From JBGUVL01 sp964370395 (GTDB taxonomy: Bacteria > Bacillota_I > Bacilli_A > Erysipelotrichales > Erysipelotrichaceae), in the NCBI GenBank assembly GCA_964370395.1, contig CAYJIZ010000005.1, positions 58,950 through 122,949 on the forward strand: DNA of 64,000 bases, in the 5' to 3' direction. The translations under genes and the position numbers were made by a program. Numbering within the stretch: position 1 is the first letter of the stretch; every line of letters starts with the position of its first letter. Below, piece by piece: positions 8,711 through 16,789 of this stretch. Below the pieces are notes generated by a model. It worked only from the letters and a program-made list of their open reading frames with translations, was not told the origin of the DNA and ran no database searches.

Positions 8711-9937
8711 TTAATGATTTACAATTGGATAATTGCGTGTTAACGCTTGTACTTCTTGTAGTACTTCTTGTTTCACTTGTTCATTATCATGATTTTTTAA
8801 CACTTTCGCAATCCATTTTGCGACTTGTTTGAACTCTTCTTCTTTGAAACCACGCGTTGTCATCGCTGCACTTCCTAAACGAATTCCACTTGTTGTGAAT
8901 GGTTTTTCTTCATCAAAAGGAATGGCATTCTTATTACAAGTAATCCCCGCTTCATCTAACACATGCTCTGCTACTTTTCCACTGATGCCAAGTGATGCTT
9001 TCACATCCACTAATACCAAATGGTTTTCGCTACCACCACTAACTAGTATAAAACCTTCTTCTTTTAATGTATCACATAACACTTGCATGTTTTTCACTAC
9101 TTGTTTTTGGTATTCCACAAACGATGGCTGTAACGCTTCATTAAAACATACCGCTTTGGCAGCGATAATATGCATTAATGGCCCACCTTGCATTCCTGGG
9201 AACACATTGGAATCCAATACTTTCGCATATTCTTCTTTGCACATCACAATTCCCCCACGTGGTCCACGTAGTGTTTTGTGTGTTGTACTTGTGACAAAAT
9301 CAGCATACGGTACTGGACTAGGATGCAATCCTGCAGCAACCAAACCAGCAATGTGTGCCATATCAACCATTAAGTACGCACCGACTTCATCCGCAATCTC
9401 TTTGAACTTTTTAAAGTCGATTATTTTAGAATACGCACTTGCTCCCGCTACAATCATTTTCGGTTTTTCTTCTAATGCGATTTTTCGCACTTCATCATAA
9501 TTGATTTCATGCGTATCTTTGTCTACACCATACGAAACAAACTGAAATAGTTTTCCTGAAAAATTCATCGGGTGCCCATGTGTTAAATGACCACCGGCTG
9601 CCAAATCCATCCCAAGTACTTTATCTTGGTAATTTAGCACGCTCATGTAGACTGCCATATTTGCTTGAGAACCAGAATGTGGTTGCACATTCGCATGTTC
9701 ACAACCAAAAATAGCACGCAAACGATCTCTTGCTAAATCTTCTACTGTATCCACATTGACACAACCACCATAGTAGCGTTTGCTAGGATACCCTTCTGCA
9801 TATTTATTCGTTAAGATAGAACCTGCTGCTTCTAAAATGTCACTAGAAACATAGTTTTCTGAAGCAATTAATTCAATATTTAATAATTGACGTTCTTTTT
9901 CCTTTTCAATTGCCTCTAGTACTTTTACATCTTTCAT
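8711..9937 (-). CDS. glyA: Serine hydroxymethyltransferase
   Basis: This PLP enzyme converts serine and tetrahydrofolate to glycine and methylene-tetrahydrofolate. The 408-residue protein shows ELIASENYVS, the NVQPHSGSQAN loop, the PLP-lysine segment TTHKTLRGPRGG and the C-terminal RLGSAAMTTRG, all standard. It is the last gene of a tsaC-rpiB-glyA unit and lies 10 bases after rpiB. That rpiB-glyA order is common in Bacillota. Confidence 0.96.
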   Translation of the reverse strand: MKDVKVLEAIEKEKERQLLNIELIASENYVSSDILEAAGSILTNKYAEGYPSKRYYGGCVNVDTVEDLARDRLRAIFGCEHANVQPHSGSQANMAVYMSVLNYQDKVLGMDLAAGGHLTHGHPMNFSGKLFQFVSYGVDKDTHEINYDEVRKIALEEKPKMIVAGASAYSKIIDFKKFKEIADEVGAYLMVDMAHIAGLVAAGLHPSPVPYADFVTSTTHKTLRGPRGGIVMCKEEYAKVLDSNVFPGMQGGPLMHIIAAKAVCFNEALQPSFVEYQKQVVKNMQVLCDTLKEEGFILVSGGSENHLVLVDVKASLGISGKVAEHVLDEAGITCNKNAIPFDEEKPFTTSGIRLGSAAMTTRGFKEEEFKQVAKWIAKVLKNHDNEQVKQEVLQEVQALTRNYPIVNH

Positions 9938-9947
9938 ATGGTACCCC

Positions 9948-10391
9948 TTATCTTTTTTCTAACGCCATAATTTTTTGAATACGACGTGCATGTCTTTCAT
10001 CTTGAGAGAATGCGGTAGAAACCCAAGTACGTGTGATTTCTTTTGCTAATTCAATTCCTATCACGCGTTGCCCCATTGCTAATACATTAGAATCATTATG
10101 CTCTCTTGTCGTGTGAGCAGTAAAACAATCATGCACTAATGCACAACGAATGCCGTCCACTTTATTCGCAGTAATACTAACACCAATTCCTGTTCCACAT
10201 AACACAATTCCTCTTTCGTTTTTTCCACTTACGATAGAGTCCATTGCGGGAACAACCATATCCGCATAATCGACAGCCTCTGTACTGTAACATCCAAAGT
10301 CTTCTACTTCATGTCCCATTGCTTCTAACATCAATTTAATTTCTTCTTTGTACTCAAACGCCCCGTGATCACATGCCATTGCTATTTTCAT
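9948..10391 (-). CDS. rpiB: Ribose 5-phosphate isomerase B
   Basis: The 147-residue protein interconverts ribose 5-phosphate and ribulose 5-phosphate. Family motifs are ACDHGAFEYK at the N-terminus, the catalytic-cysteine segment LCGTGIGVSI (Cys65), HDCFTAHTTREHNDSNVLAMG and RRIQKI at the end. The start overlaps the tsaC stop by four bases (ATGA), indicating translational coupling, and GAGGGACAAAG precedes it. Allose- or galactose-6-phosphate isomerases are related alternatives, but the operon with glyA favours RpiB. Confidence 0.93.
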   Translation of the reverse strand: MKIAMACDHGAFEYKEEIKLMLEAMGHEVEDFGCYSTEAVDYADMVVPAMDSIVSGKNERGIVLCGTGIGVSITANKVDGIRCALVHDCFTAHTTREHNDSNVLAMGQRVIGIELAKEITRTWVSTAFSQDERHARRIQKIMALEKR

Positions 10392-11005
10392 CTTTGTCCC
10401 TCCAATACGTCATCAATCATCTTTTTTGTTATCGGTCCCTCGCGAACGATTGTAACCGCATCACTTGTCGCATCCACAATCGTAGATGCATTTTGTAACT
10501 TACTACTTCCCATTACGATACCATCAATACGTCCCTCTAATTGCGCCAATACCTCTTGGTATGTTTGGCAAGAATGCTGTGCACTCAAATTGGCACTTGT
10601 CACCAACATCGGCTTTTCAATCGCATCCATAATCCCTAATACAAAAGCATCATCAGGCATACGTAATGCAATACTAGATAAGCCATTGCTTACATAATCA
10701 GCAACGCTTTCTTTTTTGTTTAAGATAATCGTAAATGCTCCTGGCATAAAGTTTTCAATTAACTTTTTCGCCACTTCACTCACATATGCGACTTCTTCTA
10801 TTTGCGCTAACTTAGAAACCATCATCGGTATCGGTTTGCTTTCTGGTCTAAGCTTCGCTTGTTTTAATCTTTGTAATGCTTCTTCACTATCATAACGTAC
10901 CCCTAATCCGAATACGGTATCCGTAGGGAAGGCAATGGTTTTTCCATCTTGTATCGCTTTCGCAACTTCTTGTAACTGCTCTTTTTTGTACTGTTTTGTT
11001 TCCAT
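10388..11005 (-). CDS. tsaC: L-threonylcarbamoyladenylate synthase (Sua5/YrdC family)
   Basis: The protein makes threonylcarbamoyl-AMP for the t6A37 modification of tRNAs reading ANN codons. The YrdC fold is shown by GKTIAFPTDTVFGLG, the KxR..KP segment RPESKPIPMMV, VTSANLSAQ and the late STIVDAT motif. The protein is about 205 residues, so it lacks the Sua5 C-terminal extension. I chose the ATG at 11005 because GTGAGGCAATCG lies upstream and a good promoter sits just beyond. The frame continues to 11065, across the promoter. Confidence 0.87.
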   Translation of the reverse strand: METKQYKKEQLQEVAKAIQDGKTIAFPTDTVFGLGVRYDSEEALQRLKQAKLRPESKPIPMMVSKLAQIEEVAYVSEVAKKLIENFMPGAFTIILNKKESVADYVSNGLSSIALRMPDDAFVLGIMDAIEKPMLVTSANLSAQHSCQTYQEVLAQLEGRIDGIVMGSSKLQNASTIVDATSDAVTIVREGPITKKMIDDVLEGQR

Positions 11006-11026
11006 GATCGATTGCCTCACTAACAT

Positions 11027-11055
11027 ATAATATGATACCACTTTTCCCCTTGCAA
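11027..11055 (-). promoter_or_regulatory. Promoter of tsaC-rpiB-glyA
   Basis: On the minus strand, TTGCAA (11050-11055), a 17-base spacer and TATTAT (11027-11032) form a sigma-A type promoter 22 bases before the chosen tsaC start. Confidence 0.7.
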
Positions 11056-11087
11056 AAAAAGGCATTGAACCACAATAACTACAAATA

Positions 11088-11111
11088 AAAAGTAGCCTTA
11101 TTGCTACTTTA
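11088..11111 (-). terminator. Terminator of the SRPBCC gene
   Basis: On the minus strand AAAGTAGC and GCTACTTT pair around a short loop and run into TTTTTATTT. It lies immediately after the stop of the SRPBCC gene. Confidence 0.75.
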
Positions 11112-11513
11112 TCACGATTTCAATAATAACGCTTTTTTTAAGTCCTCAACAAACAGCGCTTGCTGTTTCTTTAAAAACATCTTCACGAAAGGTTTCATAT
11201 ATCCTTTTTTCGCTTCCACCTCTTCTACCAATGTAATTTGCGTATTTTTTCCTATCGTTTCAAATTCTCCAACCCAGAACCCTTTCATATTGTCATTCTC
11301 CATACGAAAACACCATCGTTTCAAAGGTTGGACATCCTCAACAAAAAAATGCGTTGCAAACCCCTCTTTTGTATATTCGATAAAGTGGTTTTTTTCTATT
11401 ACTTCCACTTTGCTTATATCACTTCGCCATTCGTAGTGCTCTATCCCAACTACTTTGTCCCACACTTGTTGAATGTCACACTCAAGCAACACTTTGATCG
11501 TCACGCTACTCAT
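11112..11513 (-). CDS. SRPBCC-fold protein
   Basis: The 133-residue protein looks like a START/polyketide-cyclase-type (SRPBCC) single domain. It begins with a strand (VTIKVLLE), then the helix pair QQVWDKVVGIEHYEWRSD, a beta sheet including YTKEGFATHFFVE and WCFRMEN, and a long C-terminal helix. No catalytic function can be assigned. It lies 9 bases downstream of the nucleotidyltransferase-ASCH gene with a GAGTAAGAGGGAAAG ribosome site, so the two form a transcript. Confidence 0.6.
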   Translation of the reverse strand: MSSVTIKVLLECDIQQVWDKVVGIEHYEWRSDISKVEVIEKNHFIEYTKEGFATHFFVEDVQPLKRWCFRMENDNMKGFWVGEFETIGKNTQITLVEEVEAKKGYMKPFVKMFLKKQQALFVEDLKKALLLKS

Positions 11514-11522
11514 CTTTCCCTC

Positions 11523-12461
11523 TTACTCTTCCTCTCTGTACACTACTTCAAAATCTTCAAAAATAACAGGCATTTCTTCATCAAAAACATACCCTAACAT
11601 CTCACCTTCGCTACGAAAGAAACGACGATGTCCTTCTTGCCAAGAAGCGAGGTTATCATCCTCTCCCTCTCTTTTGCATATTTCAAATGTCATTTCATTG
11701 AAAGGAATTGTTTGCACATTTGTCGTTTGAATTACACATTTTGGATTGTTTGCGAAATCAGTAACAATACTATAATCGTTTACTTTAGGCATCGTATTTT
11801 CATACGCATACAAACTACTCGCAGTCGCTTTTTTCTTCCCTTCTAACACCAAAGCCAACAAAATATTTGCACTTTGTTCCTGCATCCCAAAATGAAAGCA
11901 CTCAAAATAAGATGTCGTACTCGGTAAATCATTTTGCTTTAAAAACCTTTGCCAGAAATGTTGTATTTTCTCTTGTTGTTGCAAATACTCTATATTCTTG
12001 ATGTCATGCTTGTCTTTGTCACGTAGCTCATACCCTGTATGAAATAACGCTTGCGCTTTCAGTGACATACAAGCAATGCTCTCCTCTTCAAACTTTACTG
12101 TCGTGAAAAAGTCAGCGTCAAACAAAAAATAATTCCCATTGTAATCACTTTGTTTCGCACTTCCATCCGCATTTAAAATAAATGGATGAATATCCAAGTA
12201 CCCTAATTCATCATGGTATAATTCCATTCTTGTTGGCATTTCATCGCATTGTACCTGATAGCCATAATCCAAAAGCAATGCGACTACTTTATCGCTTTGC
12301 GATGCATCAAAATTAATGTCGATATCACGATGTTTGCGTGTTTGTTTTTGCATCAACAAGTCCACACCCCAACCACCATCAATCCAATACGTAATCTCAT
12401 TTTGCTTAAATAACGCAATCACTTTTTGTAACTGTATGAATGTTGTCTCTTCTCTTTTCAT
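11523..12461 (-). CDS. Fusion of a lincosamide/aminoglycoside-type nucleotidyltransferase domain with an ASCH domain
   Basis: The 312-residue protein has two parts. Residues 1 to about 155 match small antibiotic nucleotidyltransferases of the LinA/ANT(2'') type: WIDGGWGVDLL, then RKHRDIDINF with the acidic metal residues, and YLDIHPF. Residues about 165-312 look like an ASCH domain: the helix around FWQRFLKQN, the GKKKATAS turn, VIQTTNV and a late FEVVY strand. Antibiotic adenylylation is known for the first family. The acceptor here, and whether it confers any resistance, are unknown. It leads a two-gene unit with the SRPBCC gene. Confidence 0.7.
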   Translation of the reverse strand: MKREETTFIQLQKVIALFKQNEITYWIDGGWGVDLLMQKQTRKHRDIDINFDASQSDKVVALLLDYGYQVQCDEMPTRMELYHDELGYLDIHPFILNADGSAKQSDYNGNYFLFDADFFTTVKFEEESIACMSLKAQALFHTGYELRDKDKHDIKNIEYLQQQEKIQHFWQRFLKQNDLPSTTSYFECFHFGMQEQSANILLALVLEGKKKATASSLYAYENTMPKVNDYSIVTDFANNPKCVIQTTNVQTIPFNEMTFEICKREGEDDNLASWQEGHRRFFRSEGEMLGYVFDEEMPVIFEDFEVVYREEE

Positions 12462-12510
12462 CCTAACTCCCCTTTACTCTACATTAAGTATAGCACTTTA
12501 AAAAACATTA

Positions 12511-12533
12511 AAAAAGAAGCCATAAGGCTTCTA
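12511..12533 (-). terminator. Terminator of the PEBP-VOC-AEC operon
   Basis: On the minus strand AGAAGCC-TTAT-GGCTTCT is followed by TTTTTT. It overlaps the end of the AEC transporter gene. Confidence 0.85.
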
Positions 12534-13463
12534 TAAAATGAATTGTTTAATAATACTAACCCAGACAAAAAGGGACACCATACTAAACATTGTTGTGAAC
12601 ACAACAATTTGTCCACTTAGTTCATCTTTCATATTCATACTTTGTGCCATCGTGTAACTAGAAACAGCAGTTGGACTTGCACTAAGTGCAAACAAAGCCA
12701 AAAAAGCTTCTGCTTGAAAGCCTAACGTTAAAGCAATCACAATCATAATGGCAGGTAACACTACAAGCTTTGCAAAAACAACAATACTTAATAACTTGAT
12801 ATTCTGTTTCTCTTTTATGAAAACAAACGATGCTCCCAATAAAAACAAAGCGAGAGGCGTTGCTGCACTTGCAAGTGGTTGCAGTGACATTAACACAAAC
12901 GGTGGCAATGAAATAGAAAAAGCGATGCATACAAATGCTGCAAGGGCAGCAACAATCAAAGGATTTTTGATGGTTTGCGATACGATTTCACGAAATCTAA
13001 TCTTTTTCTCTTGGTACACTTGTAAAATAATTATCGACAACAAGTTAAACAGCGGAATCACAAAAGCGATCACAATGGCTGTTGTACTTGTGTTCTCTTC
13101 TCCAAAAAAAGAAATGGTTAACGGCAATCCAAATAAAATATAGTTACTACGAACGATGCCTTGGATCATCAACGCTTTTTGTTCGCGATTCAGTTTAGTA
13201 CGTTGAACCAACAACCATACCACTATGAAAAACATCACAACAAGCACCACTGCACTTATGACTAAGGCATATGGCAGAGAAGTGAAGTCCGCACGATACA
13301 CATTAAAAAACAAAGAAGAAGACAAAAACAAATAGAAACAAACTTGGTTCATTTGCTGGATTGTCTTACTCTCTAAGTGTAGGATTCGTTTTACTTGGTA
13401 TCCTAATACGATGAGAAAACAAAGCGGAAAAACCGTTTCAAAAGCAAATACTAGGTTATTCAT
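12531..13463 (-). CDS. AEC-family transporter (auxin efflux carrier-like permease)
   Basis: The roughly 310-residue protein has about ten hydrophobic segments in two halves, with the conserved N-terminal FPLCFLIVLGYQVKRI and the polar break near SASPTAVSSYTMAQ in the last third. Members export or import small organic anions such as malate; the substrate here is unknown. The ATG at 13463 is preferred over a TTG at 13478, giving an 8-base overlap with the VOC gene upstream. It is the third gene of the PEBP-VOC-AEC unit. A second AEC gene lies at 41204-42109. Confidence 0.8.
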   Translation of the reverse strand: MNNLVFAFETVFPLCFLIVLGYQVKRILHLESKTIQQMNQVCFYLFLSSSLFFNVYRADFTSLPYALVISAVVLVVMFFIVVWLLVQRTKLNREQKALMIQGIVRSNYILFGLPLTISFFGEENTSTTAIVIAFVIPLFNLLSIIILQVYQEKKIRFREIVSQTIKNPLIVAALAAFVCIAFSISLPPFVLMSLQPLASAATPLALFLLGASFVFIKEKQNIKLLSIVVFAKLVVLPAIMIVIALTLGFQAEAFLALFALSASPTAVSSYTMAQSMNMKDELSGQIVVFTTMFSMVSLFVWVSIIKQFIL

Positions 13464-13830
13464 ACTCACATAACTCAATCAAGTTTTGATCAGGGTCTCG
13501 CAAATAGAAAGAGCGCATCGCACCTCTTACTCCCTGCTTTTGTAAGATTTCACTCACGGGTATTGCTTTCTCACGCAATAACGCTTGCCACACTTCTAAT
13601 TGCTCTTCTATCTCAAAACAGATATCAAGTGTTCCAGGCTTTGCCAAATGGGCATTTGGTTTTAGCTCTTTGCCTACCAAATGCACATTTATTTTAAAAT
13701 CATTTTGAAAAAGTTCATAACGATTGTTCGCTTCTTTCGCTTGAAACCCAAGTACTTCATAAAATGCGATACACGCTTTCACATCACTTGTTGTAATTAC
13801 GATATGGTCTATTTTTAATTGCCTATTCAT
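13456..13830 (-). CDS. VOC-family (glyoxalase fold) protein
   Basis: The 124-residue protein starts LKIDHIVITTSDVKACIAFYEVLGFQ, a clear vicinal-oxygen-chelate N-terminus. It ends with FYLRDPDQNLIELCEY, the usual metal-ligand Glu strand. Candidate metal ligands are the His in KIDHIV and the Glu in LIELCEY. Specific chemistry (dioxygenase, lyase or antibiotic binding) cannot be told. The ATG at 13830 overlaps the PEBP stop; a longer frame to 13854 lies inside that gene. Confidence 0.78.
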   Translation of the reverse strand: MNRQLKIDHIVITTSDVKACIAFYEVLGFQAKEANNRYELFQNDFKINVHLVGKELKPNAHLAKPGTLDICFEIEEQLEVWQALLREKAIPVSEILQKQGVRGAMRSFYLRDPDQNLIELCEYE

Positions 13831-14329
13831 GGTGGTATGTCCCATACAAGACATCCTGTTCTAATATATGTCCACGCATTGCATGGTATAGCTCATTCAC
13901 ATAAAACCCATTTTCCAAATCCAAAATAGTATCCAATGCAAACACATGCAATTCGTACAAATGTGGTGCATTAGGTGGACACATTCCACCATAGAAGGTA
14001 GACAATTCTACTGCTTGGTTCCCCCCTTGTGCACTAATCCAACTATTGATTCCTTGCACAAAGTCCGTTGCACTTTGGCTCTCGTTTTCTGCTATTTCAT
14101 TTCTTTGAATATTCGCAGCAGCCCAATGAATCCAAGAAAACCCTCCACTTACAGGAATGGCATCTTTGTCTTCTAATACAATCGCAAAACTCTTCGTATT
14201 CGCTGGTGCTTGTTCAATTTTGATCGGTAGAGAATACGTAGGCATTCCATTCACATTGCATTCGCTTCCTCTTTTTCCATATTTATCCTCAATGATTCCA
14301 TTGACGATTCCTTTACTTGTAATTTTCAT
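13823..14329 (-). CDS. YbhB/YbcL family PEBP-like protein
   Basis: The 168-residue protein belongs to the bacterial phosphatidylethanolamine-binding/Raf kinase inhibitor family. Signature segments are FAIVLEDKDAIP, GFSWIHWAAANI, the YGGMCPPNAPHLYELHVFAL ligand-pocket region and the final HILEQDVLYGTYHH. The biochemical role of these proteins in bacteria is poorly defined. It is the first gene of the HxlR-associated operon, and its promoter lies at 14356-14384. Confidence 0.88.
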   Translation of the reverse strand: MKITSKGIVNGIIEDKYGKRGSECNVNGMPTYSLPIKIEQAPANTKSFAIVLEDKDAIPVSGGFSWIHWAAANIQRNEIAENESQSATDFVQGINSWISAQGGNQAVELSTFYGGMCPPNAPHLYELHVFALDTILDLENGFYVNELYHAMRGHILEQDVLYGTYHHE

Positions 14330-14355
14330 AATAAAAACCTCCTTCTTACATCTTC

Positions 14356-14405
14356 AGTGTAAAACAGGAGGTATCACTTGTAAATTACCCACTTTTTTGT
14401 GGGTA
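14356..14405 (-). promoter_or_regulatory. Promoter of the PEBP operon with an abutting palindrome
   Basis: On the minus strand TTTACA (14379-14384), a 17-base spacer and TACACT (14356-14361) form the promoter. Immediately upstream, 14386-14405 holds a perfect palindrome with 7-base arms TACCCAC and GTGGGTA around an A6 loop, ending at the stop codon of the HxlR gene. It has no following T run, so it is more likely an operator than a terminator, and the HxlR protein is the obvious candidate binder. Confidence 0.5.
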
Positions 14406-14765
14406 CTAAAGAAGCCCTTTTTCTAGTAAAATCGATTCCATATTATTTTCTTTCATATAATGAATTCCAATCTTTTGGTAGATTTCTAACGCTTGCAGTA
14501 AATCTTTTCCTAACTCTTCATTAAGATAGTACTCTACCTTTAATGGGTACCCTTCGTATACATGCTTATCCACAATACGAAAATCCATCAATTCTTTCAG
14601 TTGTTCAAGTAACATCTTTTGGGTAATCCCCTCAATGTCTTTTTCTAGTTTGGATAACGATGTCGGCCCTAAACGTAGACGCCACACAATAATCGGTTTC
14701 CACTTTCCCTTCATCATATCGTGAACTAACTCCAATGGGCATGTGTATGTATCTCTTATTTTCAT
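14406..14765 (-). CDS. HxlR-family winged helix regulator
   Basis: The 119-residue protein opens TYTCPLELVHDMMKGKWKPIIVWRL, the classic HxlR N-terminus with a conserved cysteine. The recognition region (TSLSKLEKDIEGITQKMLLEQLKEL) and a wing around YEGYPLKVEYYLNEELG follow. HxlR proteins often sense electrophiles or oxidants through that cysteine and repress adjacent detoxification genes. The downstream PEBP-VOC-AEC genes fit such a role. GAGGTGAGCCT precedes the ATG. Confidence 0.88.
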   Translation of the reverse strand: MKIRDTYTCPLELVHDMMKGKWKPIIVWRLRLGPTSLSKLEKDIEGITQKMLLEQLKELMDFRIVDKHVYEGYPLKVEYYLNEELGKDLLQALEIYQKIGIHYMKENNMESILLEKGLL

Positions 14766-14799
14766 AGGCTCACCTCTTTTTCAATCATACCACAAAAAG

Positions 14800-14823
14800 A
14801 AAAGAAACGCAGTTGCGTTTCTA
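14800..14823 (-). terminator. Terminator of the MocR-lipoprotein-Phd unit
   Basis: On the minus strand, AGAAACGCA and TGCGTTTCT pair nearly end to end and are followed by TTTCTTTTT. It begins at the stop codon of the Phd-like gene. Confidence 0.75.
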
Positions 14824-14988
14824 CTTATTGCTTTTGTAAGCAGCCGCCTTTAATGCATTGTACTCTTCCATACTCATAAGGACAATCGGTTGCTTTTCAT
14901 TACGCATAATCAACATACTTTCTTCGTTTGCACTATCCAGTGTCGAAGCCAAATCATTCAACAATAAACTCTCTTTTACTACTTTCAT
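14821..14988 (-). CDS. Small Phd/YefM antitoxin-like protein without a toxin partner
   Basis: The 55-residue protein reads MKVVKESLLLNDLA at the start and has the core MRNEKQPIVLMSMEEYNALK. This matches the Phd/YefM fold in which a beta hairpin ends in a V-L-M-S-x-E-E-Y motif. The usual C-terminal toxin-binding tail is almost missing, and no Doc, YoeB or RelE-like gene adjoins it. Its ATG overlaps the lipoprotein stop by ATGA, with GAGGGAG as ribosome site, so it is translated with that gene. It may be a DNA-binding remnant or an autonomous regulator. Confidence 0.65.
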   Translation of the reverse strand: MKVVKESLLLNDLASTLDSANEESMLIMRNEKQPIVLMSMEEYNALKAAAYKSNK

Positions 14989-15437
14989 TTTTCTCCCTCA
15001 CATTGGTACCCTAGTGATTGTGCACCTTTGATTACATTTTTCACTTTGGTTTCGTCTTTTAATCCATAATATTCTAACTCATCTGCACTTAGGTCTTCAA
15101 CATCTGTGCTCACTTTTATAATCCCTTCTTCTTTTTTGCGATCGTATTCCACACTAACACTGATGTTCGCGTTGTTGTCACGCTTAAAAACCGACTCAAG
15201 TAACTTTACGATTTCTTGCTCGCTCATAGAAGCAACAACCTTCTTATCCATCTTTTGGTAGTACGTGTATTCTAATGTTTCTACTTCATTTTTATCATCA
15301 TAGAAAATCGCAATCTCACTGGAAAAGCGCTCTTTGTGTAATGTGCATACTTTTTCATTTAATGGCGTGCGAAAAGGAAAACACGAAGCCAATACACAAA
15401 CACCTAATATTAATAAAATTGATTTACTTCGATTCAT
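14985..15437 (-). CDS. Predicted lipoprotein, DUF1307/YehR-like
   Basis: The 150-residue protein has a basic N-terminus, a hydrophobic stretch and a lipobox (VLASC, Cys19), so it should be membrane-anchored outside the cell. The mature part alternates short strands and helices, with EVETLEYTYYQKM and IKGAQSLGYQCE, resembling the YehR/DUF1307 lipoproteins. It is similar in plan to the lipoprotein at 17453-17917. Function unknown. Its start overlaps the MocR stop by ATGA. Confidence 0.65.
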   Translation of the reverse strand: MNRSKSILLILGVCVLASCFPFRTPLNEKVCTLHKERFSSEIAIFYDDKNEVETLEYTYYQKMDKKVVASMSEQEIVKLLESVFKRDNNANISVSVEYDRKKEEGIIKVSTDVEDLSADELEYYGLKDETKVKNVIKGAQSLGYQCEGEK

Positions 15438-16789
15438 CTGCGTTCTCCTTTTTGTATATAATGCGCAATCTGTTGGATGACTTCTTCCATATCTCTTTCT
15501 TGTAATGAAGAAAATGAAATGTACAAAATCGATCCTTTCTTTTTCAGCGCTATGTTTTTTTGCTTAAAGTAACTATCTATATTATCAAGCAATCCCTCTT
15601 TAAATTCAATAACATATTGAAAGGATGTTTCTTCCAAGTAATAAAACTGTTCTGTAAAATACTTTTGTAGTAGTTCCTTCATCTTTTTGTTTTTTCGCTC
15701 ATATTGTTTTCTTACTTTTTTAATATGACGATCTAAGTTTCCTTGGGCTATGTATTTCGCCAAAGCTACTTGCTCCATCTTTGAAGCAGTTGGGCTATAG
15801 TTCGTTTGTTTCTTTTTGAATTTCTCTAATAATTGTGGTGGTAACACCATATAAGCAATACGCAAAGAAGGCAATAGTATTTTTGAAAAGGAACCCAAAT
15901 AGATTACTTGTTGGTTAGAAGCATACCCTTGTAATGCAGGCAATACTTTTTCTTCGTAGCGTAATTCACCATTGTGATCATCTTCTATTATATAATGAGA
16001 AGTGTCACACCAAGACAACAAGGCTTCTTTATGTGTTGCCAATTGACGACGATACTTTCCACACGCACTACTTTGTACGTACAAGACATTCGCATCGCTT
16101 TGTCTTAAATGCTCTAAAGAGATGCTTTCTTCTTCACGAGGTAAATACGTAACTTGATAATGCATATCTTTAAACACTTGGTTTGCTTGTAAGAAACTAT
16201 CTTCTTCCATTGCTACACAACATTGTTTTTCCAATAAGGAGCACAACAAATACAATAACGATTGGTAACTTGCTCCAACAATAATTTGATCGACTTCACA
16301 AACGACACCACGTTGTGTATAAGCATACTTTTGAATGGCTTTGCGCAGTGGCAATTCTCCTTGCACATCACCATACGTAGCAAGCGATTGCTTGTCTTCC
16401 ATCGCTTCTTTCATGTATCGCTTCCACAACATCATATCAAAACTATGGTGATCAATCGCATCACTAGTTAAGTTATATTCTACAAAAGCATCCACATTGG
16501 CTTCTTTTTCAAATATTTCTTCTCGTTTCACTAAGTCTGTTTGGTTCACATCCACAAAATAACCTTTGTGGGCAATTGAAACAATGTAACCTTCCAATAC
16601 CAGTTTATCATATGCATTCTCAACACTTGTCTTAGACACATTAAAAAGTGTCATCGCTTCTCGAATCGAAGGTAACTTGTCATTTTTCTTTAAGTAACCT
16701 GCACGCATATCTTGTTTCAGTTTCTTATAAATTTGTAGATAAAGAGGTCCACTATGGTCTCTTTCAAAAGGAATGGTTGCTATTTTCAT
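15434..16789 (-). CDS. MocR-type regulator (GntR helix-turn-helix fused to a PLP aminotransferase-like domain)
   Basis: The roughly 450-residue protein joins an N-terminal GntR winged helix (PLYLQIYKKLKQDMRAGYLKKNDKLPSIREAM, FNVSKTSVENAYDKLVLEGYI) to a fold-type I aminotransferase domain. Conserved parts include GASYQSLLYLL, IIEDDHNGELRY and the PLP-lysine segment YLGSFSKILLPSLRIAYMV. Members sense PLP or amino-acid adducts and control vitamin B6 or GABA genes. The divergent neighbour is an ECF vitamin transporter S component, which suggests PdxR-like control of B6 uptake. GGGTGATAAG favours the ATG at 16789 over 16801. Confidence 0.87.
   Translation of the reverse strand: MKIATIPFERDHSGPLYLQIYKKLKQDMRAGYLKKNDKLPSIREAMTLFNVSKTSVENAYDKLVLEGYIVSIAHKGYFVDVNQTDLVKREEIFEKEANVDAFVEYNLTSDAIDHHSFDMMLWKRYMKEAMEDKQSLATYGDVQGELPLRKAIQKYAYTQRGVVCEVDQIIVGASYQSLLYLLCSLLEKQCCVAMEEDSFLQANQVFKDMHYQVTYLPREEESISLEHLRQSDANVLYVQSSACGKYRRQLATHKEALLSWCDTSHYIIEDDHNGELRYEEKVLPALQGYASNQQVIYLGSFSKILLPSLRIAYMVLPPQLLEKFKKKQTNYSPTASKMEQVALAKYIAQGNLDRHIKKVRKQYERKNKKMKELLQKYFTEQFYYLEETSFQYVIEFKEGLLDNIDSYFKQKNIALKKKGSILYISFSSLQERDMEEVIQQIAHYIQKGERR

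Noticed and set aside
8829..9500. 223-codon open frame on the plus strand opposite glyA
   Set aside because: It is the reverse-strand shadow of a highly conserved gene, has no ribosome site and reads as no known protein.
14821..15437. Complete toxin-antitoxin pair made of the Phd-like gene and the upstream gene
   Set aside because: The upstream protein has a lipobox and is exported, so it cannot be a cytoplasmic RelE/Doc toxin.
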